A stretch of DNA of 32,863 nucleotides from an uncultured Prevotella sp. (GTDB lineage: Bacteria > Bacteroidota > Bacteroidia > Bacteroidales > Bacteroidaceae), in the NCBI GenBank assembly GCA_944320105.1, contig CALUGA010000023.1, positions 1-32,863 of the forward strand. The letters run 5' to 3'. Shown piece by piece: positions 7,985 through 17,206 of this stretch. A program made the translations under genes and the position numbers. Positions within the stretch are counted from its first letter, which is position 1; each line of letters begins with the position of its first letter. The notes under the pieces were generated by a model. That model ran no database searches and was not told where the DNA came from. It saw nothing but the letters and a program-made list of their open reading frames with translations.

Positions 7985-9166
7985 ATGATTCAATCATTTC
8001 AATCTGTCAAAAAGGCATTGCTGCTAAGCTTCATGGCCTTGTTCCTTGCTTATGCGAAAGGCTATGCATACTCGGGCTATGTGGGGCAGACATTACACTT
8101 GTCCGCCCCATCGGCTTCAGGAGCGATAGTGGATGCAGCGGCTTGGTACACTGACGACAATTCGAGCTTGTCGGTCTCTGGCGATGAGTATGGCGGCACG
8201 GTTAGGATAGACGCTTACTTCTCAGGTACGCGTACTGTGACGTGTCAATATGCTTATAGGTATTATTTCGGAGGAAAAATGCAATACGGGCATGGCTCGG
8301 TAGACTACACCATCACTTGCAAGAAATCAACGTTGACCCTCAACGAAAGACGCTTGACGCTGAAGCCTGGAGACGAAGTGGAACTCGAATATACCAACTC
8401 GTCAGGTTATAGCCTGCCGTTTGTTAGGTGGCTGACCGACGATGTGGACATCGCCAGCATAAATGGTGACGACCACGCATACGGCAAGAAATCGGTGACG
8501 GTGACTGCTGAAGCCCCAGGCGAATGCGTTATTACCTGCGATGGGAAAACAGGCGAGGATGCTCCCACTTGCACCATAACGGTTGAGGCCACACCTCCGA
8601 CTGGCATTTCTTTCACGAAGCGCAGTATCACCATACAGCAAGGCAAGACGGGGCGTTTTGCTTACAAGCTGACTCCCACTGACGCTTACACAAAAATCAG
8701 TTGGGCATCGTCAGACGAAAGTGTGGCCACGGTAAACCGAAATGGGCTTATAAGCGCAGTTAGTGAAGGCATTGCCACAATAACGGCTACTACTGACAAC
8801 GGATTGTCGGCAAGTGGAACTGTTGAGGTGACCCCTCAGCCCGAGCAAGTGTCACTGCCCAACGGACTGCAAATAGCGGTTGGGTACAGCATGAAGATTG
8901 AGCCGTCGCTAACGCCGACAAACGCCACCACAACTTACAAGTGGAGCACGGATGATGAGAGCGTGGTAGCGATAGACAAATCGGGTGTGGCAAGGGGGAT
9001 GGCCATAGGAACGGCCAACATAACCGTGACTACAGAGAACAAGAAAACGGCGACCTGCCGAATAACCGTGACCGAGCCTGCTGCAAACCTTGACCACCGC
9101 AACGCCGCGATACGTGTAGACGCGCTCAAGAGGCTCATAGACAAATCGTTGGACAACTTAAAATAG
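7985..9166 (+). CDS. Secreted protein with bacterial Ig-like (BIG2) domains
   Basis: 393-residue exported protein. Residues 1-28 form a signal peptide (ALLLSFMALFLAYAKGYA). The mature part is a chain of Ig-like beta-sandwiches: an N-terminal module (about 29-112), a module starting STLTLNERRLTLKPGDEVEL (114-200), and two clear BIG2 copies, TGISFTKRSITIQQGKTGRF...SSDESVATVNRNGLISAVSEGIATITATT (206-283) and LPNGLQIAVGYSMKIEPSL...STDDESVVAIDKSGVARGMAIGTANITVTT (289-352). The last ~20 residues are helical and charged, with no sorting signal that I recognise. BIG2 domains usually act as stalks or adhesive modules on surface proteins. The stop lies one base before the next ATG, implying coexpression with the FGE-fold lipoprotein. 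Confidence 0.8.
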   Translation: MIQSFQSVKKALLLSFMALFLAYAKGYAYSGYVGQTLHLSAPSASGAIVDAAAWYTDDNSSLSVSGDEYGGTVRIDAYFSGTRTVTCQYAYRYYFGGKMQYGHGSVDYTITCKKSTLTLNERRLTLKPGDEVELEYTNSSGYSLPFVRWLTDDVDIASINGDDHAYGKKSVTVTAEAPGECVITCDGKTGEDAPTCTITVEATPPTGISFTKRSITIQQGKTGRFAYKLTPTDAYTKISWASSDESVATVNRNGLISAVSEGIATITATTDNGLSASGTVEVTPQPEQVSLPNGLQIAVGYSMKIEPSLTPTNATTTYKWSTDDESVVAIDKSGVARGMAIGTANITVTTENKKTATCRITVTEPAANLDHRNAAIRVDALKRLIDKSLDNLK

Positions 9167-9167
9167 T

Positions 9168-10601
9168 ATGACTACAATGAGAAAACAGATATTTTGCAAG
9201 TATTGGCACCATATTTCCATCTTGACTATATGTTTGGCCATGGCCTCGTGCTCAAGCGATGACATATCGCCTGTCGATGGCGGCGGAGGAGACCCCGGGG
9301 CTGGAGATGTCGGCGAACTTCTGGATAATGCAATTACAGACTGGGGAATGCCCCGGGAAAGTGTGGCTTCGGCCATGCAAGGATTCCGCCAACAACCAGG
9401 AACGGGGAACAGTATGCTCCAGTTCACCAACGCGAGTGGCTCAGAGAGCATATCTTACCAGATGCATGACGGCAAGCTGTGTGCCACCGCAATCATCTGG
9501 CCAAGCTCATCGGCAGGGCTTAACCTGAAGTCATTGCTTAATGGATTTACAATGGTAGGCGAACTGTCGGGCGGAATGGTCTATGCAAACACCGCCCAAA
9601 ACACCATGGCCACCGTATGGCAGTACGCTGAAACCGATAGTGCCTTCAGTGCCATAGGGCTTGCCCCTATCGAATCAGAAGCATTTGAAACCCTTGCCCC
9701 AATATCTGCTATCACTGAGGAATGTGAAGAAGCCGGGATGTGTACTGCTACCTTGAGGGGTCGCTTGGAGGGTGTTGATGGAAGCACGGAGGCAGGGTTT
9801 CAGTATGGCATGGATAGTAATTTGGCCGATGGCAACATGAAGAAAGCGAGCACAAATGCAAGTGGCAGCTATGCGATCGAGGTAAATGGCCTTATTGACG
9901 ATACAACGTATTACTATAGAGCATACGCAGTGGTTGACGACATTTATTATTATGGTGACGTGAAGTCGTTCAAGACCAAGCAGCTCACTTACTCCATTAA
10001 CGGCAAGACCTACAAGATGGTTAGAGTGAAGGGAGGCGACATGGCGGAGTTCAGTATCATGCAGACCGAACTGCCGGGAAACTGCGAGATACAGTTTGGC
10101 GGTATGTTCAGTGGCACGATTAGGACTAACGAAGAATGCGTGACCAAGGCAACATTTAGGAGCTTCATGGAAGACCTGCGCGAAATCACTGGCATACAGT
10201 TTAGGCTGCCCACGCCCGAAGAATGGAAGTTTGCAGCTCAAGGCGGAGATAGAGGCAAAGGATTCACCTACTGCGGTGGCAATGACATAGACGACGTTGC
10301 ATGGTATGAGGACAACAGCGATGGCGAACCTCACAGCTTGGGCATGAAAACTCCCAATGAGCTTGAATTATATGATATGTCAGGCAACTATGCTGAACTG
10401 TGCAATGACACCGACGACAACTTATATGTGGATGGCCCCACTTACGGTGGAAGCTGGAAGCATGATGCTGCCGACTGCAAATGGAGCAGCTGGGAAAAAG
10501 GCAATAGAACAACCGGCAAGATACCGGGAACTAGCATCCGCCATAAAAACGCATTCGACGGACGTTACATTGCTGTGAGGCTGGTTTACTCACGTCAATA
10601 A
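9168..10601 (+). CDS. Lipoprotein with FN3-like and formylglycine-generating-enzyme-like (SUMF) domains
   Basis: 477 residues from ATG 9168; an ATG at 9177 (MRKQIF) is an equally good start. The lipobox LAMASC places this in the outer or inner membrane. After a variable region, EAGFQYGMDSN...DTTYYYRAYAVVDDIYYYGDVKSFKTK (about 205-270) resembles a fibronectin-III-like module common in Bacteroidota surface proteins. The C-terminal third carries the FGE/SUMF fold signature: FRLPTPEEWKFAAQGGDRG (about 345-362), DDVAWYEDNS, LGMKTPNELELYDMSGNYAEL and IAVRLVYS. Members of this fold in lipoproteins generally lack formylglycine-generating activity and may bind ligands; the active-site cysteine pair of true FGE is not evident. 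It forms a two-gene unit with the BIG2 protein. Confidence 0.8.
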   Translation: MTTMRKQIFCKYWHHISILTICLAMASCSSDDISPVDGGGGDPGAGDVGELLDNAITDWGMPRESVASAMQGFRQQPGTGNSMLQFTNASGSESISYQMHDGKLCATAIIWPSSSAGLNLKSLLNGFTMVGELSGGMVYANTAQNTMATVWQYAETDSAFSAIGLAPIESEAFETLAPISAITEECEEAGMCTATLRGRLEGVDGSTEAGFQYGMDSNLADGNMKKASTNASGSYAIEVNGLIDDTTYYYRAYAVVDDIYYYGDVKSFKTKQLTYSINGKTYKMVRVKGGDMAEFSIMQTELPGNCEIQFGGMFSGTIRTNEECVTKATFRSFMEDLREITGIQFRLPTPEEWKFAAQGGDRGKGFTYCGGNDIDDVAWYEDNSDGEPHSLGMKTPNELELYDMSGNYAELCNDTDDNLYVDGPTYGGSWKHDAADCKWSSWEKGNRTTGKIPGTSIRHKNAFDGRYIAVRLVYSRQ

Positions 10602-10630
10602 CATACGTTTTATCGGCATGGATTTTATTT

Positions 10631-10665
10631 CCGCCTGCATTTGCCCTTCATGCAAGTGCAGGCGG
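10631..10665 (+). terminator. Hairpin after the FGE-like lipoprotein gene
   Basis: CCGCCTGCA pairs with TGCAGGCGG around an 17-base loop, 29 bases after the stop; the T-tract is weak. Confidence 0.55.
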
Positions 10666-10682
10666 TTGTCGTACATAGAACC

Positions 10683-10725
10683 CATTTAAACGTTTCCAGA
10701 CTTCAGTCCGGAGAATGTTTAAATG
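10683..10725. repeat. 43-bp interrupted palindrome
   Basis: CATTTAAAC (10683-10691) and GTTTAAATG (10717-10725) flank an inner imperfect stem with GACT/AGTC. It lies between the terminator and the parC promoter. It could be an operator or a second hairpin. Confidence 0.5.
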
Positions 10726-10801
10726 AGTTCATAATTTTCGTTTGACAATCATTGCCGGGCTGCGGGAGCACGGCAAGACTACAGCCCTTTTCGCCCAAAA
10801 A

Positions 10802-10833
10802 CTTGCAAATGCGGGAAAAAAGCAGTAACTTTG
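10802..10833 (+). promoter_or_regulatory. parC promoter (CTTG, 20-base spacer, TAACTTTG)
   Basis: TAACTTTG (10826-10833) is a perfect -7 box; exactly 20 bases upstream is CTTG, one mismatch from the -33 TTTG. The parC ATG follows 27 bases later. Confidence 0.7.
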
Positions 10834-10860
10834 AGGCAAATTTGCGATGACACCTAAGAT

Positions 10861-13587
10861 ATGAGCGACGAAACGATAGACAATGACATGACCCTCGACG
10901 AGGAGAACCAGGCGGCTGAAGGACACTCTGACTACAAACCTGTGGACAGGTTTGATGCATCGGTGGTGCATCACCTTAGCGGTATGTACCAGAACTGGTT
11001 CCTCGACTACGCATCCTACGTAATCCTTGAGCGCGCCGTGCCTCACATAGAGGACGGCCTGAAGCCCGTGCAGCGGCGCATACTGCACTCCATGAAGCGC
11101 ATGGACGACGGACGCTATAACAAGGTGGCCAACATCGTGGGCCACACGATGCAGTTCCATCCACACGGCGACGCTTCAATAGGCGACGCCCTCGTGCAGC
11201 TCGGGCAGAAAGACTTGCTCGTGGACACGCAGGGAAACTGGGGCAACATCCTCACAGGCGACCGCGCCGCCGCGCCGCGATACATAGAGGCGAGGCTGTC
11301 GAAATTCGCGCTCGACACGGTGTTTAACCCCAAGACCACCGACTGGCAGTTGAGCTACGACGGACGCAACCGCGAGCCGATAACGCTGCCGGTGAAGTTC
11401 CCGTTGCTGCTGGCGCAGGGTGCTGAGGGTATAGCCGTGGGTTTAAGCTCCAAGATTTTGCCCCACAACTTCTGCGAACTGTGCGATGCCGCCGTGAAAT
11501 ACCTGCACGGCGAGGAGTTCCACCTGTATCCCGACTTCCCCACGGGCGGCAGCATCGACGTTAGCAAGTATAACGACGGGCAGCGCGGAGGGTCGGTAAA
11601 GGTGCGCGCTAAGATTGAGAAGGTAGACAACAAGACGCTCGCCATCCGCGAGATACCATACGGCAAGACCACCACCACGCTCATCGACTCGATACTCAAG
11701 GCCATAGAGAAAGGCAAGATAAAGGCGCGGAAGGTGGACGACAACACGGCGGCCGAGGTGGAGATTCTGGTTCACCTTGCGCCGGGGGTGTCGTCAGACA
11801 AGACGCTCGATGCCCTCTATGCCTTTTCCGACTGCGAGGTGAGCATATCGCCCAACTGCTGCGTCATCGCCGACGACAAGCCGCAGTTCCTCACCGTGAG
11901 CGACGTGCTGCGCAGCTCCGTGGACCGCACCATGGGCCTGTTGCGCCGCGAACTGGAGATACGCCGCGATGAGCTGCTGGAGCAGTTGCACTTCTGCTCG
12001 CTCGAAAAGATATTCATTGAGGAGCGCATCTACAAGGACAAGAAGTTTGAAGAGGCTCCCAACGTAGATGCTGTATGCGAGCATATCGACAAGAGGCTCA
12101 CGCCGTTCTACCCGCAGATGGTGCGCCCCGTTACGCGCGACGACCTGCTGCGCCTGCTCGAAATAAAGATGCAGCGCATACTTAAGTTCAACAAGGACAA
12201 GGCCGACGAGCTGATGGCGCGGCTCAGGGGCGAGATAGACGAGATAGAGCGCGACCTTGCCAACATGGTGGAGGTGACGGCGCGCTGGTTCATCATGCTT
12301 AAGGAGAAGTATGGCAAGGATCATCCCAGGCTCACCGAGCTGCGCAACTTCGATACCATCGAGGCAACGAAAGTGGTTGAGGCCAACGAGAAGCTGTACA
12401 TAAACAGGCAGGAGGGCTTCATCGGCACGGGTCTGAAGAAGGACGAGTTCGTATGCAATTGCTCCGACATCGACGACATAATCGTGTTCTACAAGGACGG
12501 CAAATACAAGGTGGTGCGCGTGGCCGACAAGATATTCGTGGGCAAGAACATCCTGCACGTGGGCGTGTTCAAGCGCAACGACAAGCGCACCATCTACAAT
12601 GCAGTCTACCGCGACGGGCGCAACGGGCCTTATTACATAAAGCGGTTCAACGTAACGGCCATGACGCGCGACCGCGAGTACGACCTCACCAAAGGTACGC
12701 CAGGCTCCAAGGTGGTTTACTTCACGGCCAACCCCAACGGCGAGGCCGAGGTGATAAAGGTGACGTTGGAGCCTACCGAGGCCAAGCGGCGCACAAGCAT
12801 ATTCTTCGACCGCGACTTCTCTACCATTGCCATAAAGGGCCGTGCCGCCCAGGGCAACCTGCTAACGCGCAAGGCCATACACCGCATTGGACTGAAGAGT
12901 CACGGCCACTCCACGCTCGGCGGGCGCAAGGTGTGGTACGACCCCGACGTCAACCGACTCAACTACGATGAGCACGGGCGGCTGCTGGGCGAGTTCTTCG
13001 ACAACGACATGATTCTCGTGGTGCTCCGCGGAGGCGACTTTTACATCACGAACTTTGACGCCAACAACCATTACGAGGACAACATAGAGCGCATTGAGAA
13101 GTACGACCCGCACAAGGTGTGGACGGCGGTGCTCTACGATGCCGACAACGAGGGATACCCATACCTTAAGCGTTTCCTCATGGAAGCCACCAAGCGCAAG
13201 CAGAACTACCTCGGCGACAACCCCAACAGCCGCCAAGTGGTGCTCACAGATCAGCCTTATCCGCGGATACAGGTGACTTTCGGCGGCAACGACGCCACGC
13301 GCCCGCCAATGGAAATCGATGCAGAGCAGTTCGTGGCGGTGAAGGGTTTCAAGGCCAAGGGCAAGCGCATCACCACGTGGAGCGTAAGCGGCATAGAGGA
13401 GCTGGAGCCTGTGCGCTTCCCCGAGCCGGAAGCCGAACCTAACGCCGATGAGGCCGATGGCGCCGACGACGGCGATGGCGGCAATGAACCGCAGGAGAAC
13501 CTCGATCCCGACGCAGGCAAGTCGGAGCAGCAGGTGATTAACGAGATAACCGGGCAACTGAGCCTTTTCAGCGATGAAGATATGTAG
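10861..13587 (+). CDS. parC: DNA topoisomerase IV subunit A
   Basis: 908-residue type IIA topoisomerase A subunit, which cuts and rejoins DNA and, with ParE, decatenates chromosomes. The catalytic tyrosine is Y141 in [11 protein letters not shown]. The region around HPHGD (100-104) corresponds to the quinolone-resistance-determining segment; positions equivalent to E. coli ParC S80 and E84 read A105 and D109, as I recall for Bacteroidota ParC in general. The C-terminal half contains beta-pinwheel repeats, and the tail is long and acidic (about 860-890, [20 protein letters not shown]). GyrA is less likely because the N-terminus and tail follow the Bacteroidota ParC pattern, not GyrA with its GyrA box. 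parE is not in this window. The 3' end overlaps the next gene by 14 bases. Confidence 0.9.
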   Translation: MSDETIDNDMTLDEENQAAEGHSDYKPVDRFDASVVHHLSGMYQNWFLDYASYVILERAVPHIEDGLKPVQRRILHSMKRMDDGRYNKVANIVGHTMQFHPHGDASIGDALVQLGQKDLLVDTQGNWGNILTGDRAAAPRYIEARLSKFALDTVFNPKTTDWQLSYDGRNREPITLPVKFPLLLAQGAEGIAVGLSSKILPHNFCELCDAAVKYLHGEEFHLYPDFPTGGSIDVSKYNDGQRGGSVKVRAKIEKVDNKTLAIREIPYGKTTTTLIDSILKAIEKGKIKARKVDDNTAAEVEILVHLAPGVSSDKTLDALYAFSDCEVSISPNCCVIADDKPQFLTVSDVLRSSVDRTMGLLRRELEIRRDELLEQLHFCSLEKIFIEERIYKDKKFEEAPNVDAVCEHIDKRLTPFYPQMVRPVTRDDLLRLLEIKMQRILKFNKDKADELMARLRGEIDEIERDLANMVEVTARWFIMLKEKYGKDHPRLTELRNFDTIEATKVVEANEKLYINRQEGFIGTGLKKDEFVCNCSDIDDIIVFYKDGKYKVVRVADKIFVGKNILHVGVFKRNDKRTIYNAVYRDGRNGPYYIKRFNVTAMTRDREYDLTKGTPGSKVVYFTANPNGEAEVIKVTLEPTEAKRRTSIFFDRDFSTIAIKGRAAQGNLLTRKAIHRIGLKSHGHSTLGGRKVWYDPDVNRLNYDEHGRLLGEFFDNDMILVVLRGGDFYITNFDANNHYEDNIERIEKYDPHKVWTAVLYDADNEGYPYLKRFLMEATKRKQNYLGDNPNSRQVVLTDQPYPRIQVTFGGNDATRPPMEIDAEQFVAVKGFKAKGKRITTWSVSGIEELEPVRFPEPEAEPNADEADGADDGDGGNEPQENLDPDAGKSEQQVINEITGQLSLFSDEDM

Positions 13588-14395
13588 CCTTGCCCTTGCC
13601 GCCCTGTTGGCCGCGCCGCTCGGCTCAACTGCTCAGGAGACGGCGGATTCCGTCGTTTCGGGCCGTATCACCACTGCGGCCTACATGGTGGGCGTGGGCC
13701 GCACTCGCGTGCTCGACACATACCTTTCGCAAGAGCACTTCGCAGGCCCGGGCTTCACCTTCCTCGCCTCCATCGAGCGGCAGCGGCCCGGCAGCCGTTG
13801 GCTCACGGCCATGCAGCACCAGGCCAACATCGCGCTCACCGACGACCGCGCCGCCCAGGCTTCAGAGCTTGAAGGCTCTTACAACTTCTATTGGGGCCGC
13901 TACTACAGTTGGCGGCTCCTTTCCGACAGGCTCACACTCATGGCCGGGGGGATGGTTGATGCCAACATCGGCTTCATCTACAATACGTCCAATGGCAACA
14001 ACCCCGCCCAGGCGCGCCTTCACCTCAACATCATGCCCTCGGCGGCGGCTTCATACAAGTTCTGCGTAGGCCGCAGGCGCGTTGCCCTGCGCTGCGAGGT
14101 GCAGCTGCCGCTCGTAGGCGTCATGTTCAGCCCCAACTACGGCCAGTCGTACTACGAGTTGTTCTCGCGTGGCGACTACGACCACAACATCGTTCCTACC
14201 ACTTTCGTCAGCGCGCCCTGCTTCCGCCAACAGCTCATGGCCGACGTCAACCTTGGCCGCCGCTTCACGCTGCGCTTCGGCTACCTCGGCGACTACCAGC
14301 AGGCCAGTGTCAACAACCTCAAGTCTCATGTTTATTCCCACCGCTTCATGATAGGCTTTGTGAAGCGGTTCAAACTCATCAGCTACCGCCCATGA
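13574..14395 (+). CDS. DUF3316-like exported beta-rich protein
   Basis: 273 residues, starting inside the last codons of parC (ATG 13574, overlap of 14 bases, different frame). Residues 1-20 look like a signal peptide ([16 protein letters not shown]). The rest has alternating polar/aromatic strands ([41 protein letters not shown]) and ends in an aromatic-rich strand, as in small outer-membrane beta-barrels. Length and pattern fit the Bacteroidota family DUF3316, whose function is unknown; the assignment is from memory. Its stop overlaps the start of the S41 protease gene (ATGA), so parC, this gene and the protease are probably translationally coupled. Confidence 0.7.
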   Translation: MKICSLALAALLAAPLGSTAQETADSVVSGRITTAAYMVGVGRTRVLDTYLSQEHFAGPGFTFLASIERQRPGSRWLTAMQHQANIALTDDRAAQASELEGSYNFYWGRYYSWRLLSDRLTLMAGGMVDANIGFIYNTSNGNNPAQARLHLNIMPSAAASYKFCVGRRRVALRCEVQLPLVGVMFSPNYGQSYYELFSRGDYDHNIVPTTFVSAPCFRQQLMADVNLGRRFTLRFGYLGDYQQASVNNLKSHVYSHRFMIGFVKRFKLISYRP

Positions 14396-15405
14396 AACGC
14401 TTGCTCCCGTTCTTCCTTGCTTTCTTCATGTCCTTTGCTTTCTCCTCATGCGTTGACGAGGAGGAGTTCGACGACACCCCCACGGGCAACTTCGAGGCCC
14501 TGTGGAAGATAATCGACGAACGCTACTGCTTCTTCGACTACAAAAGCCAGGAATACGGACTCGATTGGAATGCCGTTCACGCCAAGTACCGCGCCCGCGT
14601 CAACGACGGCATGAGCAACGACCAGCTCTTCGAGGTCATGGCCGATATGCTCGCCGAGCTGCGCGACGGCCACGTAAACCTGTCGCGGGCGGCCGATTTC
14701 GCCCGCTATTGGAGCTGGCAGGAAGACTACCCCGCCAACCTCAGCGACTCGCTGCTGCGCCGCTACCTCGGCACCGACTACATGATTGCCTCCGGGCTGC
14801 AGTACCGCGTGCTCGACGACAACATAGGCTACGTGCGCTACGAGAGCTTCAGCGACGCCATCGGCGAGGGCAACATCGACGAGGTGATAAACCGCCTCAT
14901 GCTCTGTCGCGGGCTTATAATTGACATCCGGGGCAACGGCGGCGGCACGCTCACTAACGCCGAACGGCTGGCAGCCCGCTTCACCAACGAGCCTGTGCTC
15001 GTGGGCTACATTCAGCACAAGACCGGCCCCGGCCACAACGACTTCTCCGCCATGGAAGAGCAGTGGATAAACCCCTCGGCCAACCTAAGGTGGCAGAAGC
15101 CCGTCTGCGTGCTCACCAACCGCGGCGTTTACAGCGCGGCCAACGAGTTCGTCAAGTATATGCAGTGCTTCCCGCAAGTCACCATCGTGGGAGACCGCAC
15201 TGGCGGCGGCGCCGGCCTGCCTTTCAGCAACTCGCTGCCCAACGGCTGGTTTGTGCGCTTCTCGGCCTGCCCCATGTACGATGCCGATGGCCGGTCCACC
15301 GAGTTCGGCATCGCGCCCGACTACAGCGTGTCGCTCACCGATGCCGACTTTGCTCGTGGGCGCGACACCATCATCGAGTTCGCCCGCGCCCTGCTCAGCC
15401 GATGA
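14392..15405 (+). CDS. S41-family C-terminal-processing-like protease, lipoprotein
   Basis: 337-residue predicted lipoprotein ([20 protein letters not shown], lipobox Cys20). An N-terminal helical region includes [17 protein letters not shown] and [16 protein letters not shown] (about 84-98), typical of Bacteroidota S41 peptidases. The core reads [32 protein letters not shown] (about 174-193) and [17 protein letters not shown], in which S248 is the expected nucleophile, followed by [10 protein letters not shown] canonical PDZ domain is not obvious between the N-terminus and the protease core. Role: envelope protein or peptide degradation; substrate unknown. Starts with an ATGA overlap to the DUF3316-like gene; its 3' end overlaps the convergent gene at 15395 by 11 bases. 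Confidence 0.88.
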   Translation: MKRLLPFFLAFFMSFAFSSCVDEEEFDDTPTGNFEALWKIIDERYCFFDYKSQEYGLDWNAVHAKYRARVNDGMSNDQLFEVMADMLAELRDGHVNLSRAADFARYWSWQEDYPANLSDSLLRRYLGTDYMIASGLQYRVLDDNIGYVRYESFSDAIGEGNIDEVINRLMLCRGLIIDIRGNGGGTLTNAERLAARFTNEPVLVGYIQHKTGPGHNDFSAMEEQWINPSANLRWQKPVCVLTNRGVYSAANEFVKYMQCFPQVTIVGDRTGGGAGLPFSNSLPNGWFVRFSACPMYDADGRSTEFGIAPDYSVSLTDADFARGRDTIIEFARALLSR

Positions 15406-16153
15406 GCGGCATCACCGGCCCCACGTTCTCCATCATGTCCTCATACATCTTCTCGTGCGTAAGCCCCATGTAAGTGGGGTGCCAGCTGTCTATCACTATC
15501 TTCCTGCGCGACGGTGAGTAGTAAGCCCAGTAGTTCTTCTGCACGAGGTCGGGCAGATAGTGCTGCGCCACGAAGTCCTTTATCGCGCTCTGCCCGCCAC
15601 AGCACAGCAGAATGTTGGCGTCGTAAACCTCAATCTGCCGCAGCAGCAAGTCCTTGTACCGCTCCATGAACGCGCGTAGCACCGGCGTGCCTATCGAGCT
15701 TGTGCCGGCCTGCTTCTTGCAGTTCACCCGCGCCACGGGCGCCATGTCGTAAAACGGGCGGTAAACCTCCTGCCTGTCAGCCTCGGCAAAGGGCATTGCC
15801 CGCCCCCTGTCGTCCATCGTCAGCAGCCCGTACACCCAGCGCATGAGGTTCTTGTAAAACTGCGCCGTAACTATCACGTTGTCCTCGCCCGAGAAGTTCT
15901 TTCGGCCCGTTTCGCAGCGAATGTCCCATGCTTCCTCGTCGTTCAGGTCCTTGGTAAGTATCAGCACGCGCCGCGCCGCCGACCTCCATATCCTTTCCTC
16001 GTCGCCCGGCTCACGGCTCCAGTACCCGTCGCGGTAAGCAAACCGCCCGCGATACAGCAGTCCGTCAGTCGCTATCTCGTCACCGTCGCCATTGGCGACC
16101 GACCGCCGCCGCCACTCGGCAAACAGCGCATCCTCAAAGTTGTGGTAGGGCAT
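15395..16153 (-). CDS. Uncharacterised protein, possibly uracil-DNA-glycosylase-like fold
   Basis: 252 residues from the ATG at 16153 (MPYHNFEDALFAEW). A longer frame from a TTG at 16180 would overlap the preceding gene and is less likely. I do not firmly recognise it. RRVLILTKDLNDEEAWDIR (about 59-77), VARVNCKKQAGTSSIG, ANILLCCGGQSAIKDFV and the terminal IVIDSWHPTYMGLTHEK resemble the order of motifs in the uracil-DNA glycosylase superfamily (nucleotide-binding loop, then a hydrophobic strand, then an HPS-like loop). No catalytic assignment is possible. Base composition is GC-rich, unlike the M42 gene that ends 14 bases upstream in transcription order, so the edge of the AT-rich island lies between them. 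Confidence 0.6.
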   Translation of the reverse strand: MPYHNFEDALFAEWRRRSVANGDGDEIATDGLLYRGRFAYRDGYWSREPGDEERIWRSAARRVLILTKDLNDEEAWDIRCETGRKNFSGEDNVIVTAQFYKNLMRWVYGLLTMDDRGRAMPFAEADRQEVYRPFYDMAPVARVNCKKQAGTSSIGTPVLRAFMERYKDLLLRQIEVYDANILLCCGGQSAIKDFVAQHYLPDLVQKNYWAYYSPSRRKIVIDSWHPTYMGLTHEKMYEDMMENVGPVMPLIG

Positions 16154-16167
16154 AATAGTTTTCTGTT

Positions 16168-17199
16168 TTATTCTAAACAATATTTCGTAATAATATTTGC
16201 TGCACTATCTATGTCGTCTAGAGACACAATCTCTATAGGAGAATGCATATACCTGCAAGGAATACTTACCAGTGCAGTTGAAACTCCTGTTCCCGAAATT
16301 TGAACTTGGCGTGCATCAGTGCCTGTTGGGGTTGAAATTGCCTCAATTTGATAAGCAAAATTGTATTGTTTTGCTATATTTTCAAGAGCGTTGGCCATGT
16401 GTCCGTTTATATTTGGACCAACAGCAATAACAGCTCCATTCCCCAATTTAATTTCGCCAGAGCGGAATGGGGTAATGTGCGGGTAATCGTTAGCATGGGT
16501 TACATCTATTGCGATACATTTATCTGGCAATATTCTGTTTGCAACAATTGTAGCTCCTCGCGTTCCAAGCTCTTCTTGTGTTGAGGCTACAAAATACAAA
16601 TCATATTTTGTAGCATGGGCATTAAGGAACATCGCAACTTCTGCAATGACCGCCAAGCCTGCTTTGTCATCCAGAGACTTTGATGTCAATAGGTTGTTAG
16701 GCATTTTAGTTATAGATGGTTTATATGTTATGTAGTCACCAATATGCACATATTTCTCAGCGTCTATTTTATCCTTTACACCTATGTCTATCCATAAATC
16801 TTCAAATCTCAATTGTTGATTACCATCGTCTTTTTTAATTAGATGCTTAGGTTTTTTTCCAACAACTCCCATTACCTTTCCACGAACATCTTGGATTTCA
16901 ACTTGCAAGCCCGGCAATAGATTCACGTCTATGCCACCTATGGGTTGAAAATATAAATAGCCGCGATTGTCAATGTATGTTACCATGAAACCAACCTCAT
17001 CAGCATGTGAAATCAGCAACAACTTTTCTGCACCGATGTTCTTTTTATGGGCAATTACATTACCCATGGAATCTACCTGCACTTCATCTACATATTTCTC
17101 TATAAATTTGCAAAATTCAGTGGCAACAGGCATTTCATGCCCCGATGGACTTGGTGATTGCAACAACAAGTCTAACAAATCCAAAATTTTTGCATCCAT
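16168..17199 (-). CDS. M42-family metallo-aminopeptidase
   Basis: 343-residue co-catalytic zinc (or cobalt) aminopeptidase of the M42 family (glutamyl aminopeptidase/FrvX/YsdC-like), normally a cytosolic tetrahedral dodecamer. Metal and catalytic residues are in place: H65 and D67 in LLISHADEVG, D177 in SLDDKAG, E209/E210 in STQEELG, D232 in AIDVTH and H319 in CRYMHSP. It starts only 7 bases after the radical SAM gene stop, so both are on one transcript. In this context it could trim a modified peptide, but a general peptide-degrading role is equally possible. Codon usage is AT-rich, like the neighbours at 17207-20286 and unlike the flanking chromosome. Confidence 0.92.
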   Translation of the reverse strand: MDAKILDLLDLLLQSPSPSGHEMPVATEFCKFIEKYVDEVQVDSMGNVIAHKKNIGAEKLLLISHADEVGFMVTYIDNRGYLYFQPIGGIDVNLLPGLQVEIQDVRGKVMGVVGKKPKHLIKKDDGNQQLRFEDLWIDIGVKDKIDAEKYVHIGDYITYKPSITKMPNNLLTSKSLDDKAGLAVIAEVAMFLNAHATKYDLYFVASTQEELGTRGATIVANRILPDKCIAIDVTHANDYPHITPFRSGEIKLGNGAVIAVGPNINGHMANALENIAKQYNFAYQIEAISTPTGTDARQVQISGTGVSTALVSIPCRYMHSPIEIVSLDDIDSAANIITKYCLE

Positions 17200-17206
17200 A
17201 TTTTTT

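Noticed and set aside
11103-11172. Ala in place of Ser at the quinolone-determining position of ParC as an acquired resistance change
   Set aside because: The segment [10 protein letters not shown] is, as far as I recall, the normal sequence of Bacteroidota ParC, so it is not evidence of a resistance mutation.
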